Assembly (NCBI RefSeq): GCF_014529535.1
Contig: NC_050738.1
Coordinates: forward strand, 8,651,410-8,715,409
Direction: 5' to 3'
DNA from: Bradysia coprophila
Lineage: Eukaryota; Arthropoda; Insecta; Diptera; Sciaridae
DNA: 64,000 bases
How positions within the stretch are numbered: position 1 is the stretch's first letter; each line of letters begins with the position of its first letter. The notes beneath the pieces were generated by a model. That model did not search any database. It was not told where the DNA came from and was given only the letters and a program-made list of their open reading frames with translations. The position numbers and the translations under genes are program-made. Positions 25,150 through 36,289 of this stretch are shown here, in pieces.

Positions 25150-28100
25150 TCACTGCTTTCGATTTACTAGATCTAAGTAAAGCGGCTTAAAAGCGACGAC
25201 GACCTGCTGTCCCGGTTTATATTGTAAATTGGTATCTTCACGCATCTTCACTTCAAAATTACGTACTAAATGAATGAACAACAACTTCAGCGATTCGTAG
25301 GCGAAACGAATACCAATACAAGCTCGTTGGCCAAGTCCGAAGGGAACAAACGCGTATTGGTTCATTCTATCCTTGTTTTCCGGCAAAAATCTTTCCGGTT
25401 TAAACTCATCCGGATCGTCAAAATAAGACTCGTCCCGATGCAATGCCCAAAGGCACAGAAAAATCGTTGTGGTTCGTTTAATTTTAATGTTTCCGTAGCT
25501 CCAGTTCTTGGTGCAAACTCTTTCCGGACGGTAGAGTGGCGGTCCCAAGCGTAGCGATTCGTTGATGCATGCTGTTAGATATGGTGTTTCTTCCTCTCGT
25601 ATTGCATCGTGATCGATGTTACCTTTCGTTTTCTCGTAAATTGAATCGATTTCAAGTTGTAAATTTCGTTGAACATTTGGATTCCGAGCGAGATAGTAAA
25701 GCAGTACCGTTGATGTGGTACCGGACGTTTCATAGCCACCAAGAAAAAAGTTTACCGCCTGAGAGATGATTGTATCTTCAGTAATTTGCAGCTCTTTGTA
25801 TTCGTTGGTTTTCGTTCGGTCGATCAGCTCATTCAGGATATCTACAAAATCGGAGTTTTTCTTTTCACCGGTTGAACGACGACTATGAAGAATCTGACGG
25901 AAAATTCGCTCTATAAAATTCGTTGGTTCGTTGTCGAACGTTGGAGCAAATTTGGTGAGGAATGGAAAAGTCACTGAAACATTTGATTTGTGAAAGAAAA
26001 AGCCAACGGAACTTTAGTCCAATAATTACACGACAAACTGTAGATCCAATCAAAAACGGTATCTTCACCCATAAACGTACGAAATGCAACGGCAAATTCA
26101 TTTTCGGGATCCTTAGCATTTCCCATTTGGACGCCCAGCGTTGCCCGAGTAAACATATCTATCAACCATGTTGTCATGCGTCTGTAAATTTTTATAAGTG
26201 AGACTTAAAGTACAGCCAATCGGTACAGCTAATTCAGACCTTCTACAGTCAATTTTGACTTTCCCATCGACACATTCGTTTTTTAAATCTTCTGCGAATT
26301 CTGTTGCAGATTCATTGATTACTTGACTCATCAGCTTAAGCTTTGATGTAGTCAGCATAGGAGTCAGCATTTGTCGAACAGTTTTCCATTTTCTGCCTGA
26401 AATGAACACCAAATCGTTATCGCAGAGAGTAGTAAATTGGTGGTAAATTGGTATTTCCAACAGATTGAAGCTAAATCTTCCACTTCATTGACTTTAACAT
26501 TGTTCGGCGAATGAGGAATTTGTGGAATTCGTCACTCGTTTCTGTGACTTTAACATATATTATACTAAAATACAGTCCAGAACGGCCAGAATGGCCAGAG
26601 CTTGTTTTTCGGTAACAGACGACACAGCTTAAGCTGTAATCGCACCTACTTCAATTAGCTCTCCGTTTACTTTTTAACAATGAATGGGATGAGCTTCCAT
26701 TGTTCCGTCGTAAGGGCTGAGCTAAATGCCCGGGTGAAAATTAAGGTCTCAGTGAGACTGTAAAATGAGCATGATCAACGGTCTCATTTCAGTCTCATTA
26801 CGTTTTCAGTCTCATTTCATTCTCAATATTTTATTTCTTTGATGATTGTTGAACTTTGGCTGAACGAGACTGACCGAGTGGTCTCTTTTTCAATATTTTA
26901 TGAGATTTTTGAGACCGACCGAGTGGTCTTCCTTGGATTATTTTTCGTAGGACTTTAGGAGACTGACCGAGAAGTCTCGTTTTGAATATTTTACGAGAAT
27001 GTAAGAGAGCGACCGAGTGGTCTTTCCTGGATTATTTTTCGTTGGACTTTGGGAGACTGACCGAGTGGTCTCGTTTTGAATATTTTACGAGAATGTAAGA
27101 GACCGACCGAGTGGAATTTCTTGGATTATTTTTCGTTGGACTTTGGGAGACTGACCGAGTGGTCTCGTTTTGAATATTTTACGAGAATGTAAGAGAGTGA
27201 CCGAGTGGTCTTTCTTGGATTATTTTTCGTTGGACTTTGGGAGACTGACCGAGAAGTCTCGTTTTGAATATTTTACGAGAATGTAAGAGACCGACCGAGT
27301 GGTCTTTCCTGGATTATTTTTCGTTGGACTTTGGGAGACTGACCGAGAAGTCTCGTTTATGAACATTTTACGAGAATGTAAGAGACCGACCGAGTGGTCT
27401 TTCTTGGATTATTTTCGTTGGACTTGAGGAGACTGACCGAGAAGTCTCGTTTTGAATATTTTACGAGAATGTAAGAGACCGACCGAGTGGTCTTTCCTGG
27501 ATTATTTTTCGTTGGACTTTGGGAGACTGACCGAGAAGTCTCGTTTATGAACATTTTACGAGAATGTAAGAGACCGACCGAGTGGTCTTTCTTGGATTAT
27601 TTTCGTTGGACTTGAGGAGACTGACCGAGAAGTCTCGTTTTGAATATTTTACGAGAATGAAAGAGAGCGACCGAGTGGTCTTTCTTGGATTATTTTTCGT
27701 TGGACTTTAAGAGACTGACCGAGTAGTCTCGTTTTGAATATTTTACGAGAATGTAAGAGACCGACCGAGTGGTCTTTCTTGGATTATTTTTCGTTGGACT
27801 TTGGGAGACTGACCGAGTGGTCTCGTTTTGAATATTTTACGAGAATGTAAGAGACCGACCGAGTGGTCTTTCCTGGATTATTTTTCGTTGGACTTTGGGA
27901 GACTGACCGAGAAGTCTCGTTTATGAACATTTTACGAGAATGTAAGAGACCGACCGAGTGGTCTTTCTTGGATTATTTTCGTTGGACTTGAGGAGACTGA
28001 CCGAGAAGTCTCGTTTTGAATATTTTACGAGAATGAAAGAGACCGACCGAGTGGTCTTTCCTGGATTATTTTTCGTTGGACTTTAGGAGACTGACCGAGA

Positions 28101-31100
28101 AGTCTAGTTTTTGAAAATTTTACGCGAATGAAAGAGACCGACCGAGTGGTCTTTCCTGGATTATTTTTCGTTGGACTTTGGGAGACTGACCGAGTGGTCT
28201 CACTTCAAGAAATTTTTTTTTTGAAATACAGAGACCAAATCAGCAGTCTCATTTTTTTGAAATAGAAAACAACTGAGCGGTCTTTTTTTCAATATTTGAA
28301 CTTAACTTTTAATTATAAACGCAATTTTGTTTCTATCAAGTTTTGCTGCTGTGTTTGCATCGAGTTCTGTGAACAAGTAGCCATTTCGACGGCGTATTTA
28401 TTTTGATCAGCTGGTATTGGTTTCGTAACTATTTTCTAAAAAACTTTATTACTCACATCATTACTGTATCATTAGTCTCATAAATAATTTAAATAATTAG
28501 GTAAAATAAAAGTTTAGTTCTAAAGAGAACTCTCAAAGGTCTCTACAATGGATCAGAGTCAAAGTATGTCAAAAATTGAAACAGTTGGCCTCTGCATTTA
28601 AAAAAAATATGTTCTTAAAATGAGACCACTCAGTTGGTCTCTACATTTCGAAAAAAATATGTTCTTGAAATGAGACCACTCAGTTGGTCTCTGCATTTCG
28701 AAAAAATATGTTCTTGAAATGAGACCACTCGGTCAGTCTCATAAAGTCCAACGAAAAAAAAATCCGAAAAGACTACTCGTTCGGTCTCTTACATTCTCGT
28801 AAAATGTTCAAAAACGAGACTACTCGGCCGGTCTCATAAAGTCCAATGAAAAATAATCCGAAAAGACTACTCGTTCGGTCTCTTATTATCTCGTAAATGT
28901 TCAAAAACGAGACTTCTCGGTCAGTCTCCCAAAGTCCAACGAAAAATAATCCGAGAAAGACCACTCGTTCAGTCTCTTACATTCTCGTAAAATATTCAAA
29001 ACGAGACTTCTCGGTCAGTCTCCTCAAGTCCAACGAAAATAATCCAAGAAAGACCACTCGGTCGGTCTCTTACATTCTCGTAAAATATTCAAAACGAGAC
29101 TTCTCGGTCAGTCTCCTAAAGTCCTACGAAAAATAATCCAAGAAAGACCACTCGGTCGGTCTCTTACATTCTCGTAAAATATTCAAAACGAGACTTCTCG
29201 GTCAGTCTCCCAAAGTCCAACGAAAAATAATCCAAGAAAGACCACTCGGTCGGTCTCTTACATTCTCGTAAAATATTCAAAACGAGACTACTCGGTCAGT
29301 CTCCCAAAGTCCAACGAAAAATAATCCAAGAAAGACCACTCGGTCGCTCTCTTACATTCTCGTAAAATATTCAAAACGAGACTTCTCGGTCAGTCTCCCA
29401 AAGTCCAACGAAAAATAATCCAAGGAAGACCACTCAGTCGGCCTCAAAGTTTTTGTAACAACGGTTCGAAATAAGACTTATACGAAGATATATCCAATTT
29501 AGCAACACGCGTAAGGTGGATGGCAGTCCAATCCTAAAGTTAAGCATCATTCGGCGCGGTTAGTACTTGGAGTGGTGACCGGAAAATACATTACGAAATA
29601 AAAAAAGGTAAAAAAAAAATCAAATATCACTAAAATTTCTATCATTTCAGCGAATTATAAAAAAAAATAAAAAACTGTGCCATCTGTGAATGCGGGAAGA
29701 AACTACAGCCTAAAGACAATGAAATATCTCACAGATGGAAAATGGAAATGGGAGTTCTCAGATGGTCTCAGAAAATGTCGAAAAGAAAGTGATAGTTCTC
29801 AGATGGCCTCAAAAGGATCTCGAAAAAAAATTAAAATGAGACTTCTCAAATAACCTCAAGAAATATCGAAAAGAAAGTGAGAGTTCTCAGATAGTCTCAA
29901 AAGACGTCGAAAAGAAAGTGAGAGTTCTCAGATGGCCTCTAAAAGGATCTAGAAAAAACTGAAATGAGACTTCTCAAAGAGTCTCAAAAATATTTTGAGT
30001 CTCAAACATGGTCAAATCTAAAAAAGAGACCACTCAGTCGGTCTCGTAAACTATTTTGAAAAGAGACAACTCAGTCGGTCTCGCAAATTATTAAAAAAGA
30101 GACCACTCGGTCGGTCTCGTAAAATACAGAAGAAGAGACTACTCGGACAGTCTCGTAAAATACAGAAGAAGAGACCACTCGGTCAGTCTCGTAAAATAGA
30201 GAAGAAGAGACCACTCGGTCAGTCTCGTAAAATACAGGAGAAGAGACCACTCGGTCAGTCTCGTAAAATACAGGAGAAGAGACCACTCGGTCAGTCTCGT
30301 AAAATACAGAAGAAGAGACCACTCGGTCGGTCTCGTAAAATACAGAAGAAGAGACCACTCGGTCGGTCTCGTAAAATACAGAAGAAGAGACCACTCGGTC
30401 GGTCTCGTAAAATACAGGAGTAGAGACCACTCGGTCAGTCTCGTAAAATACAGAAGAAAAGACCACTCGGTCGGTCTCGTAAAATACAGGAGAAGAGACC
30501 ACTCGGTCAGTCTCGTAAAATACAGAAGAAGAGACCACTCAGTCAGTCTCATACAGTCTATTAAAACATTTAAAACGAGACTTCTCATCGGTTTCGCAAT
30601 CATCATCATCATCAATTCATCAGTATATGAGAAGAAACCAGTCTCAAAGGTTCGAAAAGAGACGTCTCACCTCCATACAAAAAAAACGGTCTCAAAAGGG
30701 GTCTCACATTCACTTTTTTTTTTACCCGGGTGGCGACACTATACCTGGCAAATAATCGAGTATTTCGTTGAATACATTCGAACCAAAATCCATAGATCTT
30801 CTATCGTGGAAATAATCGAAGTCCTTGACAAATATCAAACGAGCCAGATCCGGATCGGCTATATGAATCTGAGGATCCTGTCCCTCGTATACCTTTCGAA
30901 AAAATGGAAGTTACTGTGTGCCACTCTTTCAAAATAGAAAAATCTAACCCCCCAAATCGGTCCGTACTTTTTGAATCTTTTTATGTCTTCAATTTGATGG
31001 ATCTTGGAATGAAAATCGGGAACACTGCCCAAAAATAGTGTCGGCTGTACAACTGGTATTCCACATTTCTCCAAGATTCCGTAATTTTTTCTACCGTACA

Positions 31101-31155
31101 ATAACAGTGAAACACAACAAATTAACACAAATATTAGTACCGCTAAGACGATCAT
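25150..31155 (-). CDS. Cytochrome P450, CYP3-clan type (CYP6/CYP9-like)
   Basis: Membrane-bound monooxygenase of the endoplasmic reticulum; insect CYP3-clan enzymes commonly oxidise plant or pesticide compounds, but the substrate here is unknown. Five exons in transcript order: 31155-30949, 30892-30745, 26396-26240, 26181-26039, 25973-25150. They join to an uninterrupted 492-residue protein, the usual length. Residues 1-20 are a hydrophobic anchor (MIVLAVLIFVLICCVSLLLY). Further landmarks are the C-helix GRKWKTVRQMLTP, the I-helix GGYETSGTTS, the K-helix ESLR, FKPERF, and the haem loop FVPFGLGQRACIGIRF with its cysteine. The exon 2/exon 3 join is less sure: it gives DYLP-GRKWK, but the sequence just before the acceptor would read LCDNDLVFIS-GRKWK, which looks more P450-like and is not reachable in frame. 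Intron 2 is 4348 nt and filled with an inverted-repeat element; the other introns are 56-65 nt. Confidence 0.9.
26930..28215 (+). repeat. Tandem array, about 94-bp unit, forward orientation
   Basis: About 14 units, each holding GAGACTGACCGAGTGGTCTC, then TTTTGAATATTTTACGAGAA, then GAGACCGACCGAGTGGTCTT and TTGGATTATTTTTCGTTGGA. Units differ mainly by GAGTGGTCTC versus GAGAAGTCTC and by small indels, so the array is recently homogenised. Each half-unit is itself a small palindrome with GAGACC paired to GGTCTC. Confidence 0.85.
28690..29450 (-). repeat. Inverted copy of the 94-bp tandem array
   Basis: About eight units of the same 94-bp sequence in reverse complement, recognisable by GAGACTTCTCGGTCAGTCTC and TCCAACGAAAAATAATCCAA. 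The forward and inverted arrays are separated by about 475 bp, so a transcript across them could form a duplex several hundred base pairs long. Confidence 0.85.
29511..29583 (+). pseudogene. 5S rRNA-like fragment (5S pseudogene or 5S-derived SINE head)
   Basis: TTAAGCATCATTCGGCGCGG followed by TTAGTACTTGGAGTGGTGAC aligns with the 3' two-thirds of insect 5S rRNA, where the equivalent reads AAATTAAGCAGCGTCGGGCG then CGGTTAGTACTTAGATGGGG. This covers the internal Pol III promoter (A box, intermediate element and C box). The first ~40 nt of 5S and the closing helix are missing or unrecognisable, and an A-rich tail follows (AATAAAAAAAGGTAAAAAAAAAA in two pieces). This fits a retroposed 5S copy or a SINE3-type element rather than a functional 5S gene. 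Confidence 0.7.
30085..30550 (-). repeat. Tandem array of a 36-bp unit
   Basis: About twelve copies of a 36-bp unit built from TCTCGTAAAATACAGAAGAA and GAGACCACTCGGTCAG. It shares the GAGACCACTCGGTC core with the 94-bp unit but lacks its second half, so it is a shortened derivative. Because 36 is divisible by three, two minus-strand frames stay open for about 155 codons and encode only a 12-residue repeat; this is not taken as a gene. Confidence 0.85.
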
Positions 31156-31604
31156 ATTCTCGTGACGAATTAGATAAAATGAATCGAAAATTAAACTTTC
31201 GTTGATATAATAATTTGTTGGCTCGCATAATCTACCAATTAATCATGTTCGTGATGTTAACTCTACCCACCCATTATCTACCTGTTCGATAGATACTAAT
31301 ATATAGTAGATTGCGGAGATTCGAATCGGCGAGCGATTTTGTTCATCTGAATTCACCATTACATCCAACTCAGTCGTGTAAACCCGCCGACAACTTCTGT
31401 GTGCATGTATTTTCGAAACGAAACGTTGACAACGTTGACAAATGAACTTGAACAAAAGAGTAAGCAAAAGAGTGAATTTTTCACGACAATCTTGTTAATT
31501 TGCTGAAATTAGTGTTCCCAGTAGTCTTTATTTGAATTGAAATGGATCTTTAACCACATTTCCTGCCATCAAAATCGTTTTCGTTATTGTTTGTTTGCCG
31601 TAAA

Positions 31605-34600
31605 ATGTCCAGTCGTGTAGATTTACCCCATAAAATGGGACCCATAAAGGCTACAATTCCAATTTCGTCGCTACTTCGTGGACCGATTTCCAGTGGCACA
31701 AGTGGCTCCAATTTGTTTATGGCTTTATCTCCGCCAATGAGGCACATTTCTCCCGAATATAGTGGACATCGCAGTCCAGGTGCACTGAATACTAAAGGTT
31801 TGTGTGGAAATTTGCCTCGATTGTCGCTGACAAACTTTCAAACATGTTCTGTCTTGCCTAACCAAAGGAAAACCGAAGAGTATCGATTCGTGTATGCGAC
31901 GCACAGCATCATTGGATGCCCTTTATCTGAGACCATCGTGGAGCATATCAGCGTCATGTACAATTCTGCAAGTCGACAAATCGACACAGACAGAGGAATC
32001 GTTTCTGGATCGATCGAAGGGAATCGGTGGCCATTTGGATGTTTCCACTGATCTTAAAATCGAAAAAGTTATCAGACAGAGGCTGCAAAAAACCCAGCGT
32101 GGAGAGCATTCCGTTAGTTCACAAACACTTAGCCCCATTCACGGTAAGACTCACGGTAAAAATCAATGTCAATTCGTTCAGACGAATTAATTTTGATTTG
32201 AAAATTTTTTGCTTGTCTTTTTCTCTGTGCATAAACAGCAACACCTGTTCTAATACCACCACGTCAGATACCACCACATACTAGGCCAATGCGCAGTTCC
32301 GTAGAAGGTTTAAATCAAGAAATCGAAAAATTAGTGCTGAATCCTTGCCAACAACATACGTGTCGACCGGAAACTAATTTGGCAAGTTTATTAGACGATA
32401 AAGTTGTGCCGTTCAAGTTTGTAATGAAATCCATTTCAGTTTTCGCGAGGTACTCCTGAAGGGCATCGTGCACCAATTGCAGATTTGTTACACGGCGACG
32501 CGACGCGGTCGGTTAACACTCAGACACCAAATAGAGACTTGTTATCGGGTGAGTTAACTTTTCTTTTCTTTTTACAAGAAAAATGTCTGTGTGTAGTGCC
32601 AACGGTTGTTCTTTATTCAAAGTGGAAGTGATTTATCTGAGGGTCTCTTCTGGTGAAACATTAAATTCAACACCAAAGTCAGTATCATTCCAAAGACGGA
32701 AAAACTTCCCAACAATATGAAGGCCGTTCCAATAAATTCAAACCAACAAGTCATTTCGTTGAAATATGTGACAATAACACCATAACAGCCTCTATCGTGA
32801 GGAAGCGGACGGGTGATAGTATTTTCCCAAAACAACCAGTTTGATTGACTTTGGTAGCATGCCATTGGTACATTCGGTTCCCAGTCCATGTTCCCATTCA
32901 CTCCACAACATTTATACGTGGATTGCAATGTGTTCCAAAAGTGTGCGCTAGATTCACGGTCATGCCAGTATTTTGTTAGAATCGATTCAATTTTCGCATT
33001 TCGATAGGGGCTTCCTGTTGCCAGTGAATTTTCGACACATACCAGGATAGCGGTCAGTATCGAAAGTATGAAAATTTGAATTAAAGCAGTGCGGACTTTC
33101 AGGCGTTTTTCGTCGCGATAGAATTTAGCGAAATTGGACAAACATGCGGTGAAACATAACAGAATTGCTGGAAATGTAAAATTTCGTAAGAAATACTTCT
33201 GTATTTGAATGCTTGAAGGTAATTCAGTATACCGATTGATATCACAGTAATTAATGAGGCCTGCGACACTAGCTCAATTTCGTTCCAGTAATTTATTTGC
33301 ATTGAAATGCCGATGCACTTATCTCCAAAGGGGAAAAGAAATAGAAATTTCAAAATAGAATTTGATTGGTTCGGCCTGCTTGGTTCGCTTTCTATTGGAA
33401 CGTGTAAAAACGCCGAGAAGGAGAACTTATTATTTTTGTTATCCTTGTATAAGACTTCTATTATAGCAAAGGAAACGCCACTGTTCTTTTCTGTCTTTGC
33501 TGTTGATTACGAATGACGGGATAGCTGTTTCTATATATGGATATATTTTGCAAAATTCCTAGTCCTAACATTTTATTACGGTTTTTTTTTTCAGATGACA
33601 GTCAAAGCACATCACCGGAAGATGGTTCCACTGGAGCGTCACCAAGAATAAATCGATTCCTTGCACGTGAGCCCCCAGATGGTTGTGAGAAAGTAAGTGC
33701 TAAACATTGTCCCCACTTCTTAGCAATTAGTTAGAGGTGAGTGGGCATACCTAATTTTTATGCCCGCCCTGCCCAAAGCCCAATAATTTAAAAAAAAACA
33801 TGCCCACAGCGCAGCCAATGCCCAAGAATTTTAAAAAGCATGCCCACTGCCCAGCCCATGCCCAAGGCCCACATCGGAAATTTTCGCAAAAAATTTGAAA
33901 ATTGTCAATCTGAGGCGAAACTGAGGTTGACAGCACATCGTTCGTGCAAAATTCTAGTAAATTGATGAGTTGGAAACACGATTTTATGTGCGAAAGCCGT
34001 TTTAAAATTTCTTGATGAATATTACATCGTACGGAAAATCTTGACTACACATTTTTGAAAAGTGCCCATTCTGCGCCCTATGTCCACGAAATTGAAAAAT
34101 GCCCATGTCCATGTCCCGTGGGCATGCCCATGGGCGTGTGCATCCCACTTTTATGGGCAGCCCACTCACCTCTACAATTAGTCGTATTATTTGTAGATAC
34201 CTAGTAGGGTGGATCGATTTAAAAAATTTTGAACGTTTTCTAAAAAAATTTGTTGCAAGGGTCCGAGCAATTTTTAATAAAATACAGATTTCTTGACATT
34301 TTCCTTTCAAATTTCAAAAACTCTTTTGAATTCCTCATGAAATTGTGAGTTAAATAACGCTTTCTTTGACCTAGGTCATGATGCAATATCTGTCTGAAAT
34401 TTCATTGATTTGAAAATTTCTACTTCTGTTTACAAATATGACTATTTTTCAAATTTCACATGTAGAACAGGGGACTCTGACTGCTATGGAACACTGTGAT
34501 TTTTGGATAGAAATCAAAATTTTTTTAATCGATCCACCCTAATACCGAGGGATGTGAAGTACCCCAAAACATATTTCCTTGAAATTTAGAAGGTTGTCTT

Positions 34601-35004
34601 CGAGAACTTATGCTATCGTTCCTTCCGCAAAGCCGTTTTTTTTGGCACCAATGGCTTCATTTTTGTGTAACTATTTGGATTTTCTATGTCCACTTCCTTA
34701 TGATATATGATCTCTCGGTCTATACTTACTTAATAATTTACGAAAATCGTCATAACCTTGGTTCCTTTATCAATTGTCTTACTTGTCCAATCTTAAACGG
34801 CTGTTCTGATCAAAAACATTTTTTTTACAAAAAAAGGTCTGTCTAAAGCCAACTGATGCTGATCCAACATCAACCAAGATGTTTAAACCGTGTGTTGGAT
34901 TCCTTTTGCGACCATCACTCGGTTCGGCATTCCAACCGATTGCAGCAATGTCACCAATTGCTATTGATAGTGGAGAGGAAGACAACAGCATTGAGACTCA
35001 ATAA
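31605..35004 (+). CDS. FAM117 / GLCCI1-family protein
   Basis: Intrinsically disordered protein related to vertebrate GLCCI1 and FAM117A/B, whose molecular role is poorly known. Exons: 31605-31797, 31868-32143, 32239-32385, 32450-32548, 33595-33692, 34837-35004, together 981 bases (326 residues). Family signatures appear in the expected order: RRTASLDALYL with the LRPSW stretch, a DKSTQTEESF block, RSSVEGLNQEIEKLV, PEGHRAPIADLL, RSVNTQTP, the DSQSTSPEDGS acidic-serine stretch, and REPPDGCEKV. The exon 3/4 border was chosen because the 64-nt intron restores the frame into STPEGHRAP; a different border is possible. Intron 4 (32549-33594) contains a tetraspanin gene on the other strand and intron 5 (33693-34836) holds two MITEs. 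The start is 449 bases from the start of the divergent P450, so the two may share a promoter region. Tandem AATAAA signals follow directly after the stop codon. Confidence 0.85.
32617..33317 (-). CDS. Tetraspanin (5' end incomplete), nested in a FAM117-family intron
   Basis: Four-pass plasma-membrane organiser. Two exons are supported, 33317-33233 and 33167-32617, joined over a 65-nt intron to give 212 codons including the stop. Visible are the end of TM1 (CIGISMQINYW), TM2 (SLITVISIAILLCFTACL across the splice), TM3 (ALIQIFILSILTAILVCVE), the large extracellular loop with its CCG signature (YKCCGVNGNMDWE) plus two more cysteines (MACYQ, RGCYGV), and TM4 (EFIGTAFILLGSFSVFGMIL). The first exon with the start codon and most of TM1 was not found; the stretch up to 33350 stays open but reads poorly. 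The polyadenylation signal AATAAA overlaps the stop codon (TGAATAAA). The gene lies wholly within intron 4 of the FAM117-family gene, on the opposite strand. Confidence 0.85.
33732..34174. mobile_element. Non-autonomous hAT-type element, 443 bp
   Basis: Terminal inverted repeats TAGAGGTGAGTGGGC at the left and GCCCACTCACCTCTA at the right are flanked by a perfect 8-bp target duplication CAATTAGT (33724-33731 and 34175-34182). An 8-bp duplication with a YAGAGGTG-type end is the hallmark of hAT elements. The interior is rich in GCCCATGCCC repeats and has no transposase. It sits in intron 5 of the FAM117-family gene. Confidence 0.88.
34207..34539. mobile_element. Non-autonomous Tc1/mariner-type element, 333 bp
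   Basis: The left end GGGTGGATCGATTTAAAAAA and the right end TTTTTTTAATCGATCCACCC are inverted copies over about 25 bp and are flanked on both sides by TA, the Tc1/mariner target duplication. There is no coding capacity. It lies 32 bp downstream of the hAT-type element in the same intron. Confidence 0.78.
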
Positions 35005-36289
35005 AATAAAAATAAAGGAAGTTTAAGACCCGGTTAATGGTAAAAATGAGAAGAGAATAAAATTTCTTCGAACATAGCAATGAGTACTATGCTCCGAATT
35101 TATGTATTTACGGAATATATTCGGTGGACAAACATGATATGATATGAATACAAAAAGCAACAACAACAACAAAAATATGATTGTGATGCATTGATTAAGG
35201 ACTAAGGATTTAAGAAAAAAATTGTTTTTGGGATAAATTCTATTTTTGTTTCTATTTTCGTTAAATTCAAATTAAAAATTTATGAAATTATTAAAAATCG
35301 ACTGTCACAAAATGTAAATTGTGACGAAAAAAAACCTTAAAAATGAAAAGAAGGACTGAGCAAAATAAATGCACTGAACAGAAAATTTTAAAATGAAAAA
35401 TAAGAAGAAATTCTAGTATTCGTACGTAAATTGTGATTTAAAAAAAACTAATTCGTTAACAAAATGATGAAAAAAATTAATTTTTTCCGTTTGTAAATAA
35501 GGTTCAATGTGGTAGTTTGTACAAACAAAAACAAAAAATGAGTAGAAAGGAGGAAGAAGTCGTTCAGTGTTAAGGAAATTTTTATTTTTTCAATTTTTCC
35601 TTTTTTTAAATTCATTTGAAATAATTATTGTAGAGATTGTATCATATTTTTACTATTGCATGTACTAGAACACAAAAGAACAAAATTATAATTATTAAAA
35701 GAAGAAAATAATTAAATATGCTGCAATGAACCGCTCTATATAAACATATAGAACCGTTTCAATCCGACAAAGAGAATCAATTCACTGTAAAATTGTGTAC
35801 AACTCGAACAGAAAGAAATATTTACAAATAAAATTTAATGGAATCGAGAACAATTTTCATACAAATTGAATATGAAATGAAAGATGGATATCTATAAGCG
35901 TTTTGAAACATTGTTCAATTTCGACGCTTCGAGAAGTTGACAGCTGCCAAATAGAGTACTATTTTATATGAAATAGTTTCTTTTACAGTCTTTTATAGTT
36001 GTGTTACACACTCCCAAGTTTTGGTACACTCTATTTAAAGTACCACTCATGCTTGAAGTGAATCCATAAGGTTTGTTCCAAGGCCATATGAATTGTCAAG
36101 TGTCATCCACAGAACCATAACCTTGATAATATCTCGGTGTAAATCGCGTAGGCGACGTTGCTCGATTTATCACGTGAGCGACGTTGCTATGGATGAAATT
36201 GTCGTTGTTCGGGTTGTCAAAGTTCGTGTTTACAGTTACTTGGAACAAGCCAAGGCGTTTAATAAAAACAGCCACTGGCAACATAACCA

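Larger units (their letters stand above)
26729..30730. mobile_element. 4.0-kb foldback element of GAGAC-type repeats inside the P450 intron
   Basis: The outer ends are short inverted repeats, CCCGGGTGAAAA at 26729 and TTTTTTTACCCGGG ending at 30730. Between them lie a tandem array in one orientation (about 26930-28215), its reverse-complement array (about 28690-29450), and a third array of a shorter unit (about 30085-30550), separated by AT-rich spacers. No transposase frame is visible; the long frames in the 36-bp array are only repeat translations. The right end sits 13 bases from the 5' splice site of the P450 exon at 30745. No target-site duplication is clear. It could be a foldback transposon or a local satellite amplification that gained inverted symmetry. 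Confidence 0.7.

Noticed and set aside
27357..29136. Short frames with SRSVSQSPTKNN-like sequence
   Set aside because: They translate the 94-bp repeat and its inverted copy.
26930..29450. CRISPR array
   Set aside because: The repeats are contiguous tandem units without unique spacers, and the host is a eukaryote.
29511..29583. Functional 5S rRNA gene
   Set aside because: The 5' third and the closing helix of 5S are missing and the GC-rich 3' end is degenerate.
30071..30615. Two long minus-strand open frames encoding 12-residue repeats
   Set aside because: They lie in the 36-bp tandem array; the frames stay open only because the unit length is a multiple of three and lacks stop codons.
32027..32284. 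Frame running across 32143-32238
   Set aside because: It reads through the intron between FAM117-family exons 2 and 3 in a different frame from the conserved protein.
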